Positions 16,189-24,647 of a stretch of DNA of 64,000 nucleotides are shown one piece after another. Origin of the DNA: a virus; the IMG/VR virus record IMGVR_UViG_3300031787_007614, positions 62,001 to 126,000 of that record, one strand, 5' to 3'. Position 1 is the first letter of the stretch. Every line of letters starts with the position of its first letter. The notes below the pieces were generated by a model. It made no database searches. It was given only the letters and a program-made list of their open reading frames with translations, and was not told where the DNA came from. The translations under genes were made by a program, and so were the position numbers.

Positions 16189-16959
16189 ATGTCCATCAAG
16201 GACAAAAGGAGTATAGAAACTTTGAGCAGAAATCGAGCAGCAAAAGCACAAGCAAAACGTATGAATCAGGCGGTAGAAAACACCATCAGCTTTTCACAAG
16301 CACCCAAAGCGGCCCAACGCAGAGTAGAATTGATCCCTCGAACACGAAATCAAGAAGCTCTTGTGTTGGCTCTCATGGATCCTGATCAACATATTGTTGT
16401 CACTGCTGGACCAGCTGGTACAGGTAAAACTTACCTAGCCATGTTGGCCGCAGTAAAAGCACTTAAAGAAGGAGTATGCGATCGCATAGTACTAACACGA
16501 CCTGCCGTTGAGGTAGAAGGTGAAAAAATAGGATTCTTACCTGGCACTCTTGAAAAGAAAATGGAGCCATGGACAAGACCTTTGTTTGACGTCATGCGGG
16601 AATTTTACCGCCCAGCAGACATTACGGCCATGATAGAAGAAGGTACTATCGAAATCTCGCCACTGGCATTCATGCGAGGTCGAACCTTTAAAAACAGTTA
16701 TATAATCGCGGACGAAATGCAAAATGCAACTCCCGCACAGGCCAAAATGCTGATGACTAGAATAGGGCAAAACAGCAAGATTGTGATCACAGGTGATGTG
16801 GAGCAAGCTGATCGTAGCACTGTCAATAATGGACTATTGGATCTGTGCAATCGCTTGCAGAATCGTGATGTGAATGGTATTGCTGTGTGTAAGATGGAAA
16901 CACGGGACGTTCAACGTCACCGGATAATTGGGTCAGTGTTGAAGTTGTACGCAGATTAG
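16189..16959 (+). CDS. phoH: PhoH-like ATPase
   Basis: This 256-residue protein is a phage-type PhoH. A basic N-terminus (1-45) leads to the P-loop GPAGTGKT (74-81), then a Walker B segment in YIIADEMQN and the motif TGDVEQAD, as in the PhoH/RecD-like NTPase core. PhoH is common in aquatic myoviruses; it is thought to act on RNA or in phosphate stress, but its role in phages is unproven. It is the only plus-strand gene in this half and converges by 4 bases on the HAD gene. Confidence 0.92.
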   Translation: MSIKDKRSIETLSRNRAAKAQAKRMNQAVENTISFSQAPKAAQRRVELIPRTRNQEALVLALMDPDQHIVVTAGPAGTGKTYLAMLAAVKALKEGVCDRIVLTRPAVEVEGEKIGFLPGTLEKKMEPWTRPLFDVMREFYRPADITAMIEEGTIEISPLAFMRGRTFKNSYIIADEMQNATPAQAKMLMTRIGQNSKIVITGDVEQADRSTVNNGLLDLCNRLQNRDVNGIAVCKMETRDVQRHRIIGSVLKLYAD

Positions 16960-17552
16960 GAGGTGATTATCGCGTAAATTTCCCGCCAATTTTTGACGAC
17001 CGGAATTTGTTCGTTGACATGATTCATATTATGCCCGTGCTCCACCAGGATGCTACGTAACCCTAATTTGTGTCCAACTTCAGCATTTTCCGGTTTGTCT
17101 TCTATCCACCAACAGCCGGAATCTCTGTAGGGCTCCAGTGCTTCATTCTTATCTGCACCAGTTTCCAAACAAACAATCTGTTCAAACGCTGTTTTTCCAA
17201 ACAGTTTGGCAAGATTCATTTCTCTCAGTCGCTGTGCATTTACATCTGAGCTTAGACTTGTGATGCAGTGAAATCGATAGCCATGTTCTTCATGCAGGCG
17301 TTTCACATAGTACATGGCATCTCTCAAGGGTGGCAAGAACCCAATGGCAGCTGACTCGTTAAACAGTTTGATCAGCTTGCGGCCTTGGTCTTTTGAGATG
17401 CCATAGCGGTCACCAATATCGTACACAAATTCGCCGCCGGCCTGTTGTTCGTGCCCGTGCTGTTCCATCCAGATGGCAAATGCATACTCCCAGTTAAGGA
17501 GCACGCCATCTGCGTCAACTAGGATCAATTGTTTAGGGTTGTATTTTTTCAT
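16956..17552 (-). CDS. HAD-superfamily hydrolase (5'-nucleotidase-like)
   Basis: This 198-residue protein has HAD motif I at the N-terminus (LVDADGVL, D13 and D15), motif II near CITSLSS and the late acidic motif in WWIEDKPENA. The size and cap resemble phage and bacterial 5'-nucleotidase-like HAD proteins. It probably removes phosphate from a nucleotide or small metabolite. It overlaps the end of the SDR gene by 20 bases, so the two are co-expressed. Confidence 0.8.
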   Translation of the reverse strand: MKKYNPKQLILVDADGVLLNWEYAFAIWMEQHGHEQQAGGEFVYDIGDRYGISKDQGRKLIKLFNESAAIGFLPPLRDAMYYVKRLHEEHGYRFHCITSLSSDVNAQRLREMNLAKLFGKTAFEQIVCLETGADKNEALEPYRDSGCWWIEDKPENAEVGHKLGLRSILVEHGHNMNHVNEQIPVVKNWREIYAIITS

Positions 17553-18195
17553 AGAGTCTGAGTATTTCGCCTTGTGTGGAAAAAATATTTCCGTTTAGTT
17601 CTGTGGTTGATTTTGTGTTAATCAAGTGTACTATATCTCGGGCTTTGTTGTCAAGTTGATTTGATAACCCACCGTCAGGATGCACACCAAAAAAACAAGC
17701 AGGAAAGTTCATTGCAAACGACTTCATGATACAAGCATTGGTAAACTTGTTGCCAATGTAATCTGCGTAACCAACATGATTGAGTTTTGGTTGCACAATT
17801 AACTCACTCAACATCCAACCAATTTTGGTACTATGATCAATCCGATTGCCCAACGCATGCACAAGATAAAATGGAAATTGACAAGATACAAAATAACTCT
17901 GTTGCCAATCTCTAGGATTTTGCACAGTAGATTTTTTAAATTTTGATTCGCTCAACGCTGATGCATTGTGATTGAAAAATACCAAGTCAATATGCTGTAA
18001 ATTTGGAATGCATTGTCGAATGTTTGCCAATTGCATTTTTTTCCATTCAACTGGTATCACAGTCACGTTGGGGGTGTGGACCCAAGCGTTAGCATTGCTG
18101 GTCACAAGATACACATGATAGTCGTGTGCCACAAGTTGTTCAGTCAATTTGGCGCCAAATTTTGATCCGCCGCCCATGATCAAACAAGTTTTCAT
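17533..18195 (-). CDS. Short-chain dehydrogenase-like protein
   Basis: The start at MKTCLIMGGG is supported by GGAG about 10 bases upstream. The protein has 220 residues, a nucleotide-binding GGGSKFG (8-14), a degenerate NHNAS in place of NNAG (75-79) and a YxxxK pair (Y146, K150). This is the classical SDR plan, slightly short. It overlaps the radical SAM gene start-stop by 4 bases and the HAD gene by 20, so all three probably act together. Substrate unknown. Confidence 0.7.
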   Translation of the reverse strand: MKTCLIMGGGSKFGAKLTEQLVAHDYHVYLVTSNANAWVHTPNVTVIPVEWKKMQLANIRQCIPNLQHIDLVFFNHNASALSESKFKKSTVQNPRDWQQSYFVSCQFPFYLVHALGNRIDHSTKIGWMLSELIVQPKLNHVGYADYIGNKFTNACIMKSFAMNFPACFFGVHPDGGLSNQLDNKARDIVHLINTKSTTELNGNIFSTQGEILRLYEKIQP

Positions 18196-19343
18196 ACTAC
18201 CAGCTCCGGAAACACCCGGCGCCAATTGGTGCCCCGCAGCTGGTCCAAATGATCAAAATATTTGACATATCCCGAAGGATCAGACTCTACTGTTTCTAAT
18301 TCTTGTGTACATCTTGCAATATTGAACCAGGAGTTTGATTTGTTTTCAATCAGTCCAGATGTCAACAATTGATTTATCTGTGTGCAAGCAAGTTGCTTGA
18401 TTGCAGTGGGTGCATGCCTGGCACGTAGATATTGATGTTTGTACAGTTGATTGATTGTGATGTCTGTAATTCCGTGCTCTTGCACAAAATATTTGATAGT
18501 ATCAGTCAAGTCAGATACACTGCCCACAAACCATACTAGATTTAATCGTATGTCATGACCAAGTGTTTTGATAGTTTTGAGATTGTTAAGAAACTGATTC
18601 CAGTTGCCGCCTTGTCTTACATAATTGAATTTATCTTCTATACAGTCTGCACTCACAGTCCAAAGAACATTTTTAAATCGTTTGAGTTCGACAAACACTG
18701 AATTAGAGTCAGTGGCTTGACTGATGTTTGAATTGATTCTTATTGGAAGTTCTGTATTGACAAGTTTTTTGAGTAATTTAACATTGTGTTTGATCAACAA
18801 CGGTTCGCCACCAGAAAGATATATCTCTTTCATGACATACTGATTTTGTTCAATCCTAGCAATAATGTCATCAATATTCTTGTTGTCACTTCGATTGGTT
18901 GTTATGCCTTGTTCTTGTGCAATCAAACTGCTTTGAGCCGGATTGCAATACACACATTTAAAATTGCAGGTATTGTCCCAATGTAAATCAACGCCATTAA
19001 GTTCAAATGCAGTGATATCTTCATAGTTGATATCAAAGTTTTTAAACATGGGATTATAATGATTGCGTAAATCAAAGTGCTCAGTACCAGTGGTCAGGCG
19101 ATGACAAGCTGTGCAGTTTTGATTGAAAGTATCTTGTAATAAATCTTGTTTGATTGCCTGTATATCTGCTGACTGTAAGATTTGATCCAGCGGTTGATCA
19201 TTTATATTGCCAAACGGAATTCCTTTGCTGCAAGTGCGAACAGCACCATCAGAAAAAATTTGAAAATGGTTCCATGGTACTGCACAAAAATGTTTTGACT
19301 CTTTGAATAAGAAAAACTTTTTCTTATGGCTCAACAATTTCAT
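18192..19343 (-). CDS. Radical SAM protein, twitch-domain type
   Basis: From the ATG at 19343 this protein has 383 residues. The N-terminal part has a cysteine set (Cys20, Cys38, Cys77, Cys80) as in the twitch or auxiliary cluster domain. The radical SAM core follows, with CNFKCVYC (126-133) and a later SGGEP motif. Placing the auxiliary cluster domain before the core is unusual but is known in phage and bacterial 'twitch domain' proteins. It heads a tight group with SDR and HAD genes, suggesting modification of a sugar or nucleotide; this is inference. Confidence 0.8.
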   Translation of the reverse strand: MKLLSHKKKFFLFKESKHFCAVPWNHFQIFSDGAVRTCSKGIPFGNINDQPLDQILQSADIQAIKQDLLQDTFNQNCTACHRLTTGTEHFDLRNHYNPMFKNFDINYEDITAFELNGVDLHWDNTCNFKCVYCNPAQSSLIAQEQGITTNRSDNKNIDDIIARIEQNQYVMKEIYLSGGEPLLIKHNVKLLKKLVNTELPIRINSNISQATDSNSVFVELKRFKNVLWTVSADCIEDKFNYVRQGGNWNQFLNNLKTIKTLGHDIRLNLVWFVGSVSDLTDTIKYFVQEHGITDITINQLYKHQYLRARHAPTAIKQLACTQINQLLTSGLIENKSNSWFNIARCTQELETVESDPSGYVKYFDHLDQLRGTNWRRVFPELVV

Positions 19344-19590
19344 ATCCATTCTCGTTGAACAACCGTGTTATGGTTGATTCATAGTGTTTCATGTAGTATT
19401 CTACAATTTTGTTAAAGTCTCTAGGAACTTGCACTCCGCCCATACTGCACTTCACTACCTCTAGCTTTTTAAAATCAAGAATAACATTGGCAGTGGCATG
19501 ATCTCTTGTTTTGAGATTTTTGGCCACAGCCATAACTTCATCAATTTGGCCAGTAGGCTTCTTATAGTAGGTCAGGATTAGGTATCTCAT
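19324..19590 (-). CDS. Conserved phage protein next to the clamp loader
   Basis: This 88-residue alpha/beta protein begins MRYLILTYYKK. It has the look of a conserved T4-like protein: a hydrophobic strand, the VAKNLKTRD stretch and a C-terminal helix (YYMKHYESTITRLFNENGY). Its ATG overlaps the end of the gp44-like gene by 4 bases, so it may serve replication. No known domain is recognised. Confidence 0.75.
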   Translation of the reverse strand: MRYLILTYYKKPTGQIDEVMAVAKNLKTRDHATANVILDFKKLEVVKCSMGGVQVPRDFNKIVEYYMKHYESTITRLFNENGYEIVEP

Positions 19591-20510
19591 TCAATATTAC
19601 TCAGTTCAATTAAAGTGGCACTCAAGTTGATTTCCTGATCTGCACTCAATGGAATATTCACCATGCCGTTGCGTATGATCACAATGGCTTGATCCTGACG
19701 TTCAGGTGTGTCGCCCCACAGATCCAAGTTGTTGTACATCCAAGTAAACACTTCGTCTGCATCGTCCGGGCTGGTGCTTTGTGCAATCAGTGTGCGAGCC
19801 TGGCGCACCTGTCCTGCTTTAAACAGTTCAACTGATTTCAGTCTCCAGTCTTGTGTGCCAACATCTGCTCGACCTGGTGGCAACAACGTGCCACTTTGAC
19901 TGTTGGGCTGTACCAAATTCAAACACTTGCGCAGATCAGGGTATGTTGCTTTGATATACGTGTCCAAGGTGTCCAAATCAAACTCCACACCTTCGGTGAC
20001 CAACACCGTGGCCACTCGAGCAGTGAACTCTGTGTGATCAGTTTTGATGATATGAAAACTCTGGCATCGACTGTGGATGGGTTTCATGATCTTGCTGGGA
20101 CTGTTGCAAGTTAATATAAATCTCACAGTTTGTGAGTAGTCTTCCATGAGGTTACGTAGTGCAGGCTGAACTGAGTTCACGTTCATGTAGTCAGCTTCGT
20201 CAATCAGCACAACTTTGAAAGTTCCAAATGGCATGGTCTGACAAAAAGAGATCAGCTTGTCTACCCACTCAACCTTGCGAGCTTCCTTGGATCCGTTTGC
20301 GTACATCACATCAAATTGATCCACGCCCAGTTCATTGATCAGCAGTTTGGCCAGTGTGGTTTTACCTGTGCCCGGCGACCCCGACAGCATCAAATGTGGA
20401 ATGCTTTTGTCTCGTATCCATTGTTGTACTTGCTCACGTTGTGCATCATCCACAAACACATAGCCATCGACTGTGCTAGGACGATATTTTTCTACCCATA
20501 GTTCTTTCAT
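19587..20510 (-). CDS. 44: Sliding-clamp loader ATPase, gp44-like
   Basis: This 307-residue AAA+ protein carries Walker A GSPGTGKT (44-51), Walker B with DEAD (104-107), the sensor-1 region LTCNSPSKI and the SRC arginine-finger motif (HSRCQSF). This is the RFC/gp44 clamp-loader plan. It should load the phage sliding clamp onto primer-template junctions for the replicative polymerase. No gp62-like small subunit or clamp gene is visible in the window. The upstream zinc-finger gene overlaps its start by one base. Confidence 0.92.
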   Translation of the reverse strand: MKELWVEKYRPSTVDGYVFVDDAQREQVQQWIRDKSIPHLMLSGSPGTGKTTLAKLLINELGVDQFDVMYANGSKEARKVEWVDKLISFCQTMPFGTFKVVLIDEADYMNVNSVQPALRNLMEDYSQTVRFILTCNSPSKIMKPIHSRCQSFHIIKTDHTEFTARVATVLVTEGVEFDLDTLDTYIKATYPDLRKCLNLVQPNSQSGTLLPPGRADVGTQDWRLKSVELFKAGQVRQARTLIAQSTSPDDADEVFTWMYNNLDLWGDTPERQDQAIVIIRNGMVNIPLSADQEINLSATLIELSNIE

Positions 20511-20716
20511 TAGTATCTGCTTCCTGGTTGTCCGGGTTCATTTGATCCGGTGCATTGTAAGTGGTGATCTGTGGAGTGCGGGCACCGTTTGTTGCCACAC
20601 GTGGGACAAACAATCATTCTGGTTAGCACCCAGGACCAACCTGATTCTGTTTCTCTGTCCTTGTTGCAATTATAGCAGAAACACTGATAGTTTGCATCCG
20701 GATCGGTAAACATCAT
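20510..20716 (-). CDS. Small zinc-finger protein
   Basis: This 68-residue protein has cysteines at 12, 14, 17, 37, 40, 45 and 55, with CxC-x2-C and CPTC pairs spaced like a zinc ribbon. It overlaps both neighbours by a few bases in the replication block, so it is probably a nucleic-acid-binding accessory protein. No specific family is recognised. Confidence 0.7.
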   Translation of the reverse strand: MMFTDPDANYQCFCYNCNKDRETESGWSWVLTRMIVCPTCGNKRCPHSTDHHLQCTGSNEPGQPGSRY

Positions 20717-20904
20717 GTGCGTCCTGGCGGTAGTTTGTTGGTACCCAATTGCCGCTCAAATGAACTTTGTGTTTGTAGTTCATCAGGTAAAGGTGGCGGA
20801 ACCCAACGCGGCTTGGGTTCTTTTTTGCCAAAAATCTCAGTATGTCTGGCCGCTAGTTCTTCTTGACTGACAGTTGATTGTCGTGGTCTTGATCCTTTGC
20901 TCAT
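20713..20904 (-). CDS. Small hypothetical protein
   Basis: The start is set at MSKGSRPRQS because its ATG overlaps the upstream TGA (ATGA). The protein has 63 residues, is Pro/Arg/Lys-rich with a WVPPPLPDEL segment, and is probably disordered. It lies between two replication-block genes; function unknown. Confidence 0.65.
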   Translation of the reverse strand: MSKGSRPRQSTVSQEELAARHTEIFGKKEPKPRWVPPPLPDELQTQSSFERQLGTNKLPPGRT

Positions 20905-21131
20905 TTCTTCAGAGCCTTCCACATTTTTTCTTTTTCCAATTGTTCCAGCCACTCTTGTTCACCAGTAAAGGTAGCAGTGTCTTTGAGCATTTCTTCCACA
21001 GCAAATTTCACACGATACAAGTCTTGTTTACAAGGCCAATTGTTCCAACCAGTTTCATAATTGTCGTTTGCACCATAGTACATTTTTTGACAGTCAGCAA
21101 TGACCTTGTCCACGTCCCAGTTGATTATCAT
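20901..21131 (-). CDS. Small hypothetical protein, Trp-rich
   Basis: The start at MIINWDVDKVI follows the GroES-like stop by one base; a longer frame overlaps that gene and is less likely. The 76-residue protein has many aromatic residues (YETGWNNWP) and a Lys/Glu-rich C-terminal helix. It is not recognised. Confidence 0.7.
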   Translation of the reverse strand: MIINWDVDKVIADCQKMYYGANDNYETGWNNWPCKQDLYRVKFAVEEMLKDTATFTGEQEWLEQLEKEKMWKALKK

Positions 21132-21132
21132 G

Positions 21133-21531
21133 TCAGTTGTGTTGCATATGACTAGGTTTGGCTTCCACGTGAATGGCACCCGAAAATGTTTCATCTTGCG
21201 GCTGTTCGTCACTCACCAGCATGATGTCTTTTGGATCTACTCTGCGTAGGGTTTGCTTGCCAGTTTCATCTTCTACTTCAATGCCCCTGGTCCAACGACC
21301 ATGTGCCACACACACCCATTGTCCCACAGTGACTTCATGTTGTTCTGGACCCACAGCATACACTTGTCCCCAGCGTGGACGGATACCGGTGCTTTTGCCG
21401 TTGTCGTTCAGCAACACAATACCACCTGTGGTAAAACGTTCGTCAAAGGTCATGTCAGTCACAATCACTGAATCATTCAGTGGATGGATTTGATTCTTGT
21501 TTAATTGATGTGCGGAATATGCTAGTTTCAT
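21133..21531 (-). CDS. GroES-like co-chaperonin (gp31 type)
   Basis: This 132-residue protein resembles the GroES/gp31 beta-barrel: IHPLNDSVIVTDM at 16-28, a mobile-loop region (FTTGGIVLL), then GQVYAVGPEQ and a late DIMLV strand. T4 gp31 replaces GroES so that GroEL can fold the capsid protein. The segment from about 110 on (QDETFSGAIHVEAK) is an extension. It sits in the replication block, overlapping the next small gene by 4 bases. Confidence 0.78.
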   Translation of the reverse strand: MKLAYSAHQLNKNQIHPLNDSVIVTDMTFDERFTTGGIVLLNDNGKSTGIRPRWGQVYAVGPEQHEVTVGQWVCVAHGRWTRGIEVEDETGKQTLRRVDPKDIMLVSDEQPQDETFSGAIHVEAKPSHMQHN

Positions 21532-21731
21532 GGTGATTTCTTGTGTGTCCGGTTGTACTGTCGATTGACTTGTGCTGTCTTGCTGTTAACCACACCGCCG
21601 CGATCGTCAACTACATCGCCTCTTGCGTTGACTTTCATATTGCCCACTGCACGAACTTTTTCGTTTTGCAGACGCAATGCGCCCATGTCAATTGATTTTC
21701 CTTGAGCTGTTTTATATAAACTTTTTGTCAT
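21528..21731 (-). CDS. Conserved small basic phage protein
   Basis: This 67-residue basic protein has a central NMKVNARGDVVD motif and a C-terminal Arg/Lys/His-rich end. I believe similar proteins occur in T4-like aquatic phages next to gp31-like genes. An AGGAGAT ribosome site precedes the ATG, and a TAAATA element lies 18 bases upstream. Function unknown. Confidence 0.75.
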   Translation of the reverse strand: MTKSLYKTAQGKSIDMGALRLQNEKVRAVGNMKVNARGDVVDDRGGVVNSKTAQVNRQYNRTHKKSP

Positions 21732-21749
21732 GATTATCTCCTAAAACAA

Positions 21750-21755
21750 TATTTA
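21750..21755 (-). promoter_or_regulatory. T4-type late promoter element
   Basis: TTAAATA on the minus strand lies 18 bases before the start of the 67-residue protein, with AGGAGAT in between. It would drive this gene and the GroES-like gene late. Confidence 0.5.
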
Positions 21756-22271
21756 ACGCAAAAACTCCGCAGGATCTAATTCATAGTATAAACTGTTGAT
21801 TTGATGCACACCCAATTTGTACAGCACAAAACTGGCTGTACTAGATCCCCGGCCCACGCCCCAAATCAAATTGTTTTGTGTCATTACATCCACAAGGTAT
21901 TTGAGATAACGCAAGAGATTAAACAAGTCGCGTTCTTGAAACAACAACAGTTCTTCACCACATCGTTGTAGTTCAGCATCTGTAGTGCATAGACTCAGCA
22001 CATGTTCTGCTATGTCCATTTGCTGATATTGATCACTCATGTACCACCGGCTTTGGCACTCTCGGTCATATTCCTCTGTGGGCATGATGTCCATCAAGTC
22101 ATTGTAGGCAATTAACTTGGGCACATTGTCCAACATGAGTGCGGCTGTTTCCAGGTCCACTGACGAGTCCACTATCATGCCGTCAAAGCCCGACGGGTCA
22201 AACCCACGCATGACTAGGTCAACTAGGTCTGCTTCGTTGAATATCAGTTCACCGTGATTATTTTGCTTCAT
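21753..22271 (-). CDS. DnaE-like fragment protein (Pol III alpha segment)
   Basis: This 172-residue protein ends with a segment matching bacterial DNA polymerase III alpha: WGVGRGSSTASFVLYKLGV (138-156), then LYYELDPAEFLR at the stop. In DnaE the GRGS motif is part of the nucleotide-binding palm and lies just before the catalytic PDFDxDF motif. The ORF stops exactly there, so the acidic catalytic residues are missing. The N-terminal 130 residues are helical. It is probably not a polymerase but a repurposed module. Confidence 0.75.
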   Translation of the reverse strand: MKQNNHGELIFNEADLVDLVMRGFDPSGFDGMIVDSSVDLETAALMLDNVPKLIAYNDLMDIMPTEEYDRECQSRWYMSDQYQQMDIAEHVLSLCTTDAELQRCGEELLLFQERDLFNLLRYLKYLVDVMTQNNLIWGVGRGSSTASFVLYKLGVHQINSLYYELDPAEFLR

Positions 22272-22875
22272 GCTTGCGAAAGTTGGGATAGATTACAGTA
22301 TTACCAGTGGGTTCAATGCGATCTTCTGGCCACATGAGGCCATATTCGTGCCAAACATTTGGTGTGACTTTGACCACATTGTCGGGCGTTGATTCTGTTT
22401 CCAAGGTATGGTGTTGAACAGAAGGATTGTGCCACCAAGCATCTTCTGCCACTGGCCAGTGTGCAAACACACCAAGATTGTCTTCGTCGTCATGCGAGTA
22501 CCAAACAGAATCACCCAGCACACTAGAGATATCCAAACTGGTCACAGTCATTCGGCCTTCCATGATAGCATTGAGTTTGCAGTATAACATCATGCCAACA
22601 ATCTGGTCAACTGGTGCTTCAGGCAGGGTGGTGACATTGGTACCTAGCATTTGAAACATTTCTGCTTTGTCATGATCTGACGGACCAAAGAACACAGTAT
22701 TGGCCAAGTCGTGATACACAAAGCATTTGAGTCTTTCTAATGCAATGTTACTGCTGGCAGCATCTTCAGTTTGAGTTAGCAAACTCACACTAACTGAATA
22801 ACTGTTAAGTTGCAACTGGTCTTCGTAGTAGATGCCTGCCAAGAACTCTAGATCATATTGTAGTCGTACATTCAT
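22258..22875 (-). CDS. Conserved phage protein of unknown function
   Basis: This 205-residue acidic protein has many Trp, His and Asp residues in its C-terminal half (AHWPVAEDAWWHNP, then a Pro/Asn-rich end). No family is recognised with confidence. It overlaps the DnaE-like gene by 14 bases and the next upstream gene by 4, within the replication block. Confidence 0.75.
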   Translation of the reverse strand: MNVRLQYDLEFLAGIYYEDQLQLNSYSVSVSLLTQTEDAASSNIALERLKCFVYHDLANTVFFGPSDHDKAEMFQMLGTNVTTLPEAPVDQIVGMMLYCKLNAIMEGRMTVTSLDISSVLGDSVWYSHDDEDNLGVFAHWPVAEDAWWHNPSVQHHTLETESTPDNVVKVTPNVWHEYGLMWPEDRIEPTGNTVIYPNFRKHEAK

Positions 22876-23108
22876 CCGATATTAATTTTGTCTGAAAAGT
22901 CGTTATCGCCGGCTGCTTTTTTATAGCTTTCTGCCAGGCGGGCCTGATATGCATTGTAGTATGTTTCAAGGGCCATGCGTATCTGATCGGCAACATGCCC
23001 GTTACCAGTTCTTTGTGCCATGCCCAATTTTTTTTGTAAATCGCTCACGGTTTGACTCAGTTGTTCTTGAGTCAAATGTGATATGTCACCGATTAGTGGA
23101 TGTTCCAT
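22872..23108 (-). CDS. Small helical phage protein
   Basis: This 78-residue protein is a predicted helical hairpin (LTQEQLSQTVSDLQKKLGM, then IRMALETYYNAYQARL). It heads the replication block, which runs leftward to 19.3 kb with overlapping genes. A strong sigma-70-type promoter lies so close that its -10 box ends 5 bases before the ATG, and there is no ribosome site; a leaderless message is predicted. Confidence 0.75.
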   Translation of the reverse strand: MEHPLIGDISHLTQEQLSQTVSDLQKKLGMAQRTGNGHVADQIRMALETYYNAYQARLAESYKKAAGDNDFSDKINIG

Positions 23109-23113
23109 AATGC

Positions 23114-23142
23114 ATTATAACATGCATTACCATCAAGGTCAA
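23114..23142 (-). promoter_or_regulatory. Strong sigma-70-type promoter for the replication block
   Basis: TTGACC (23137-23142) and TATAAT (23114-23119) are 17 bases apart on the minus strand. The -10 box ends 5 bases before the ATG at 23108. It also overlaps the end of the virion gene at 23139. Confidence 0.75.
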
Positions 23143-24635
23143 GCCCAGTTGCCCACAGATATCATCGAACTATTGCCTAATGGAATCAATTTGATGTAAC
23201 TGTTTGGCAACACAGTTGGTGCGCCGCCGGGTGCCGCCGAATATAGGAACTGTGGTGTGATTGCTGTGGCAGCATTGGTTTTCATAATGCCTTTGAGAGT
23301 GATCACAAGGTTCTCAGTGGCCGACGTTGATGCTCCAGTTACCACCAATGCTGTGGTTGATGTGCCGTAGATTCTGCTGACAGCAGTCAATGCAACACCT
23401 GTGGATGTGGTAACATCTGCAGTGTATGTAATACTGGTCAACGCACTGGATGCATTGAACAACACGGATGTGGTATGACTGGTAGTACCAGCTGCTCGAG
23501 TGATATAATACACCGCTTCAAATTCGTATGTGGTTGACGCAGCAAGACTCACTGCACTTGGAGATGAAAATACTGCTTGTGCTGATGTGGTGTCAGTCAA
23601 CGTGTTGTTGGACACTTGCACTCGTAAAAATTGACTTTGCAACTGCCCGCGCTGGCTGGCTACTGGTGTTGCGTAAAACACTGTGCCGTCATATTCAAAT
23701 GCACCGGCTATTGGAGTGGTCAGCAATGATCCAGCTGTAAAATCCAATGCTGCCGCTGATGTTGTGCCGGCGCTGGGATACATGTAACCGTTGATGTTTA
23801 GGCCACTGATATTGCCTGTGGCAGTGATCAATCCACCAGTGGTCAAGTTGCCACCAACTACGTTGCCAGTAGAAACTACTCGGCCGCCTGTGATCAAGTT
23901 GCCACCTGCTGTGTTGCCAGTAGCAGTGATATTACCAGTAGAAGTTACTGTGGTAAAAGCAGCAACTTTGCCTGCGCCAGTTGCGGTAATATTACCTGTA
24001 GCAGTAATGTCATCAGTGTTGATGTCAGCACTGGTAAAGTTGGTCAGCGCACGGTTCAAGTCAAACAGTGTGATGGTACTGCCGCCATCAGATGTGCTAA
24101 ATGCAAACTCATAATAACCTGTGGCACCAAATGTAATGGTATTGCTCACTCCAGATGTGCCAGGGCTGATGCCTTGAATACCACTCAGCCCCAAACTCAC
24201 CGCAGCCGGCAGTGTGAGAGTGTGTGCAATGTTGGTGATATTAAACTGTATACGCATGTATCCATACTCGCCCGATATTGGAAAATTTTGGAATGATAAA
24301 CTGATGCTGCCAGTGGTAGATATAGTTTGATAATGTCCTGTTGCGTAATTAACAGTGAGAGCACCCGAAGTACCAGTTATAGCTACTTTAGTGGCTGCAA
24401 AGTCTTTTATCAGGGCAGCATACAACAGATTGCCACCCATATTGTTGTCCAGGGTTTGTCCAGTTAAGGCTGCTTTAAGAATTGCTTTGGCTTGGAGATC
24501 GTTAAGTTCGTCTTCAGCATACTGGAAATTCTGCTTGGTGTTGGTAAAGTTATCGCGGAATCCTTGACTGTTGTTGTCTTGTCCAGCTACAGGATATGAT
24601 CCGTCAATGTTGTTTGGGTTAATATTACTTGCCAT
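23139..24635 (-). CDS. Virion structural / fibre protein
   Basis: This 498-residue protein has an N-terminal region (MASNINPNNIDGSYPVAGQD, 1-60) of a type conserved in T4-like aquatic phage virion proteins. The middle (about 200-285) contains TGNITATG and TGNVVGGNLTTGG repeats, shared with the fibre genes at 8352 and 29278. The C-terminal domain is Thr/Ser-rich beta sequence. AAGGA precedes the ATG. It is probably a fibre or baseplate-attached protein. Confidence 0.78.
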   Translation of the reverse strand: MASNINPNNIDGSYPVAGQDNNSQGFRDNFTNTKQNFQYAEDELNDLQAKAILKAALTGQTLDNNMGGNLLYAALIKDFAATKVAITGTSGALTVNYATGHYQTISTTGSISLSFQNFPISGEYGYMRIQFNITNIAHTLTLPAAVSLGLSGIQGISPGTSGVSNTITFGATGYYEFAFSTSDGGSTITLFDLNRALTNFTSADINTDDITATGNITATGAGKVAAFTTVTSTGNITATGNTAGGNLITGGRVVSTGNVVGGNLTTGGLITATGNISGLNINGYMYPSAGTTSAAALDFTAGSLLTTPIAGAFEYDGTVFYATPVASQRGQLQSQFLRVQVSNNTLTDTTSAQAVFSSPSAVSLAASTTYEFEAVYYITRAAGTTSHTTSVLFNASSALTSITYTADVTTSTGVALTAVSRIYGTSTTALVVTGASTSATENLVITLKGIMKTNAATAITPQFLYSAAPGGAPTVLPNSYIKLIPLGNSSMISVGNWA

Positions 24636-24647
24636 TTTTTGTCCTTG

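Noticed and set aside
16957-16966. Perfect Shine-Dalgarno sequence AGGAGGTGAT at the end of phoH on the plus strand
   Set aside because: No start codon follows at a workable distance on the plus strand; the bases form part of the phoH stop and the end of the HAD gene.
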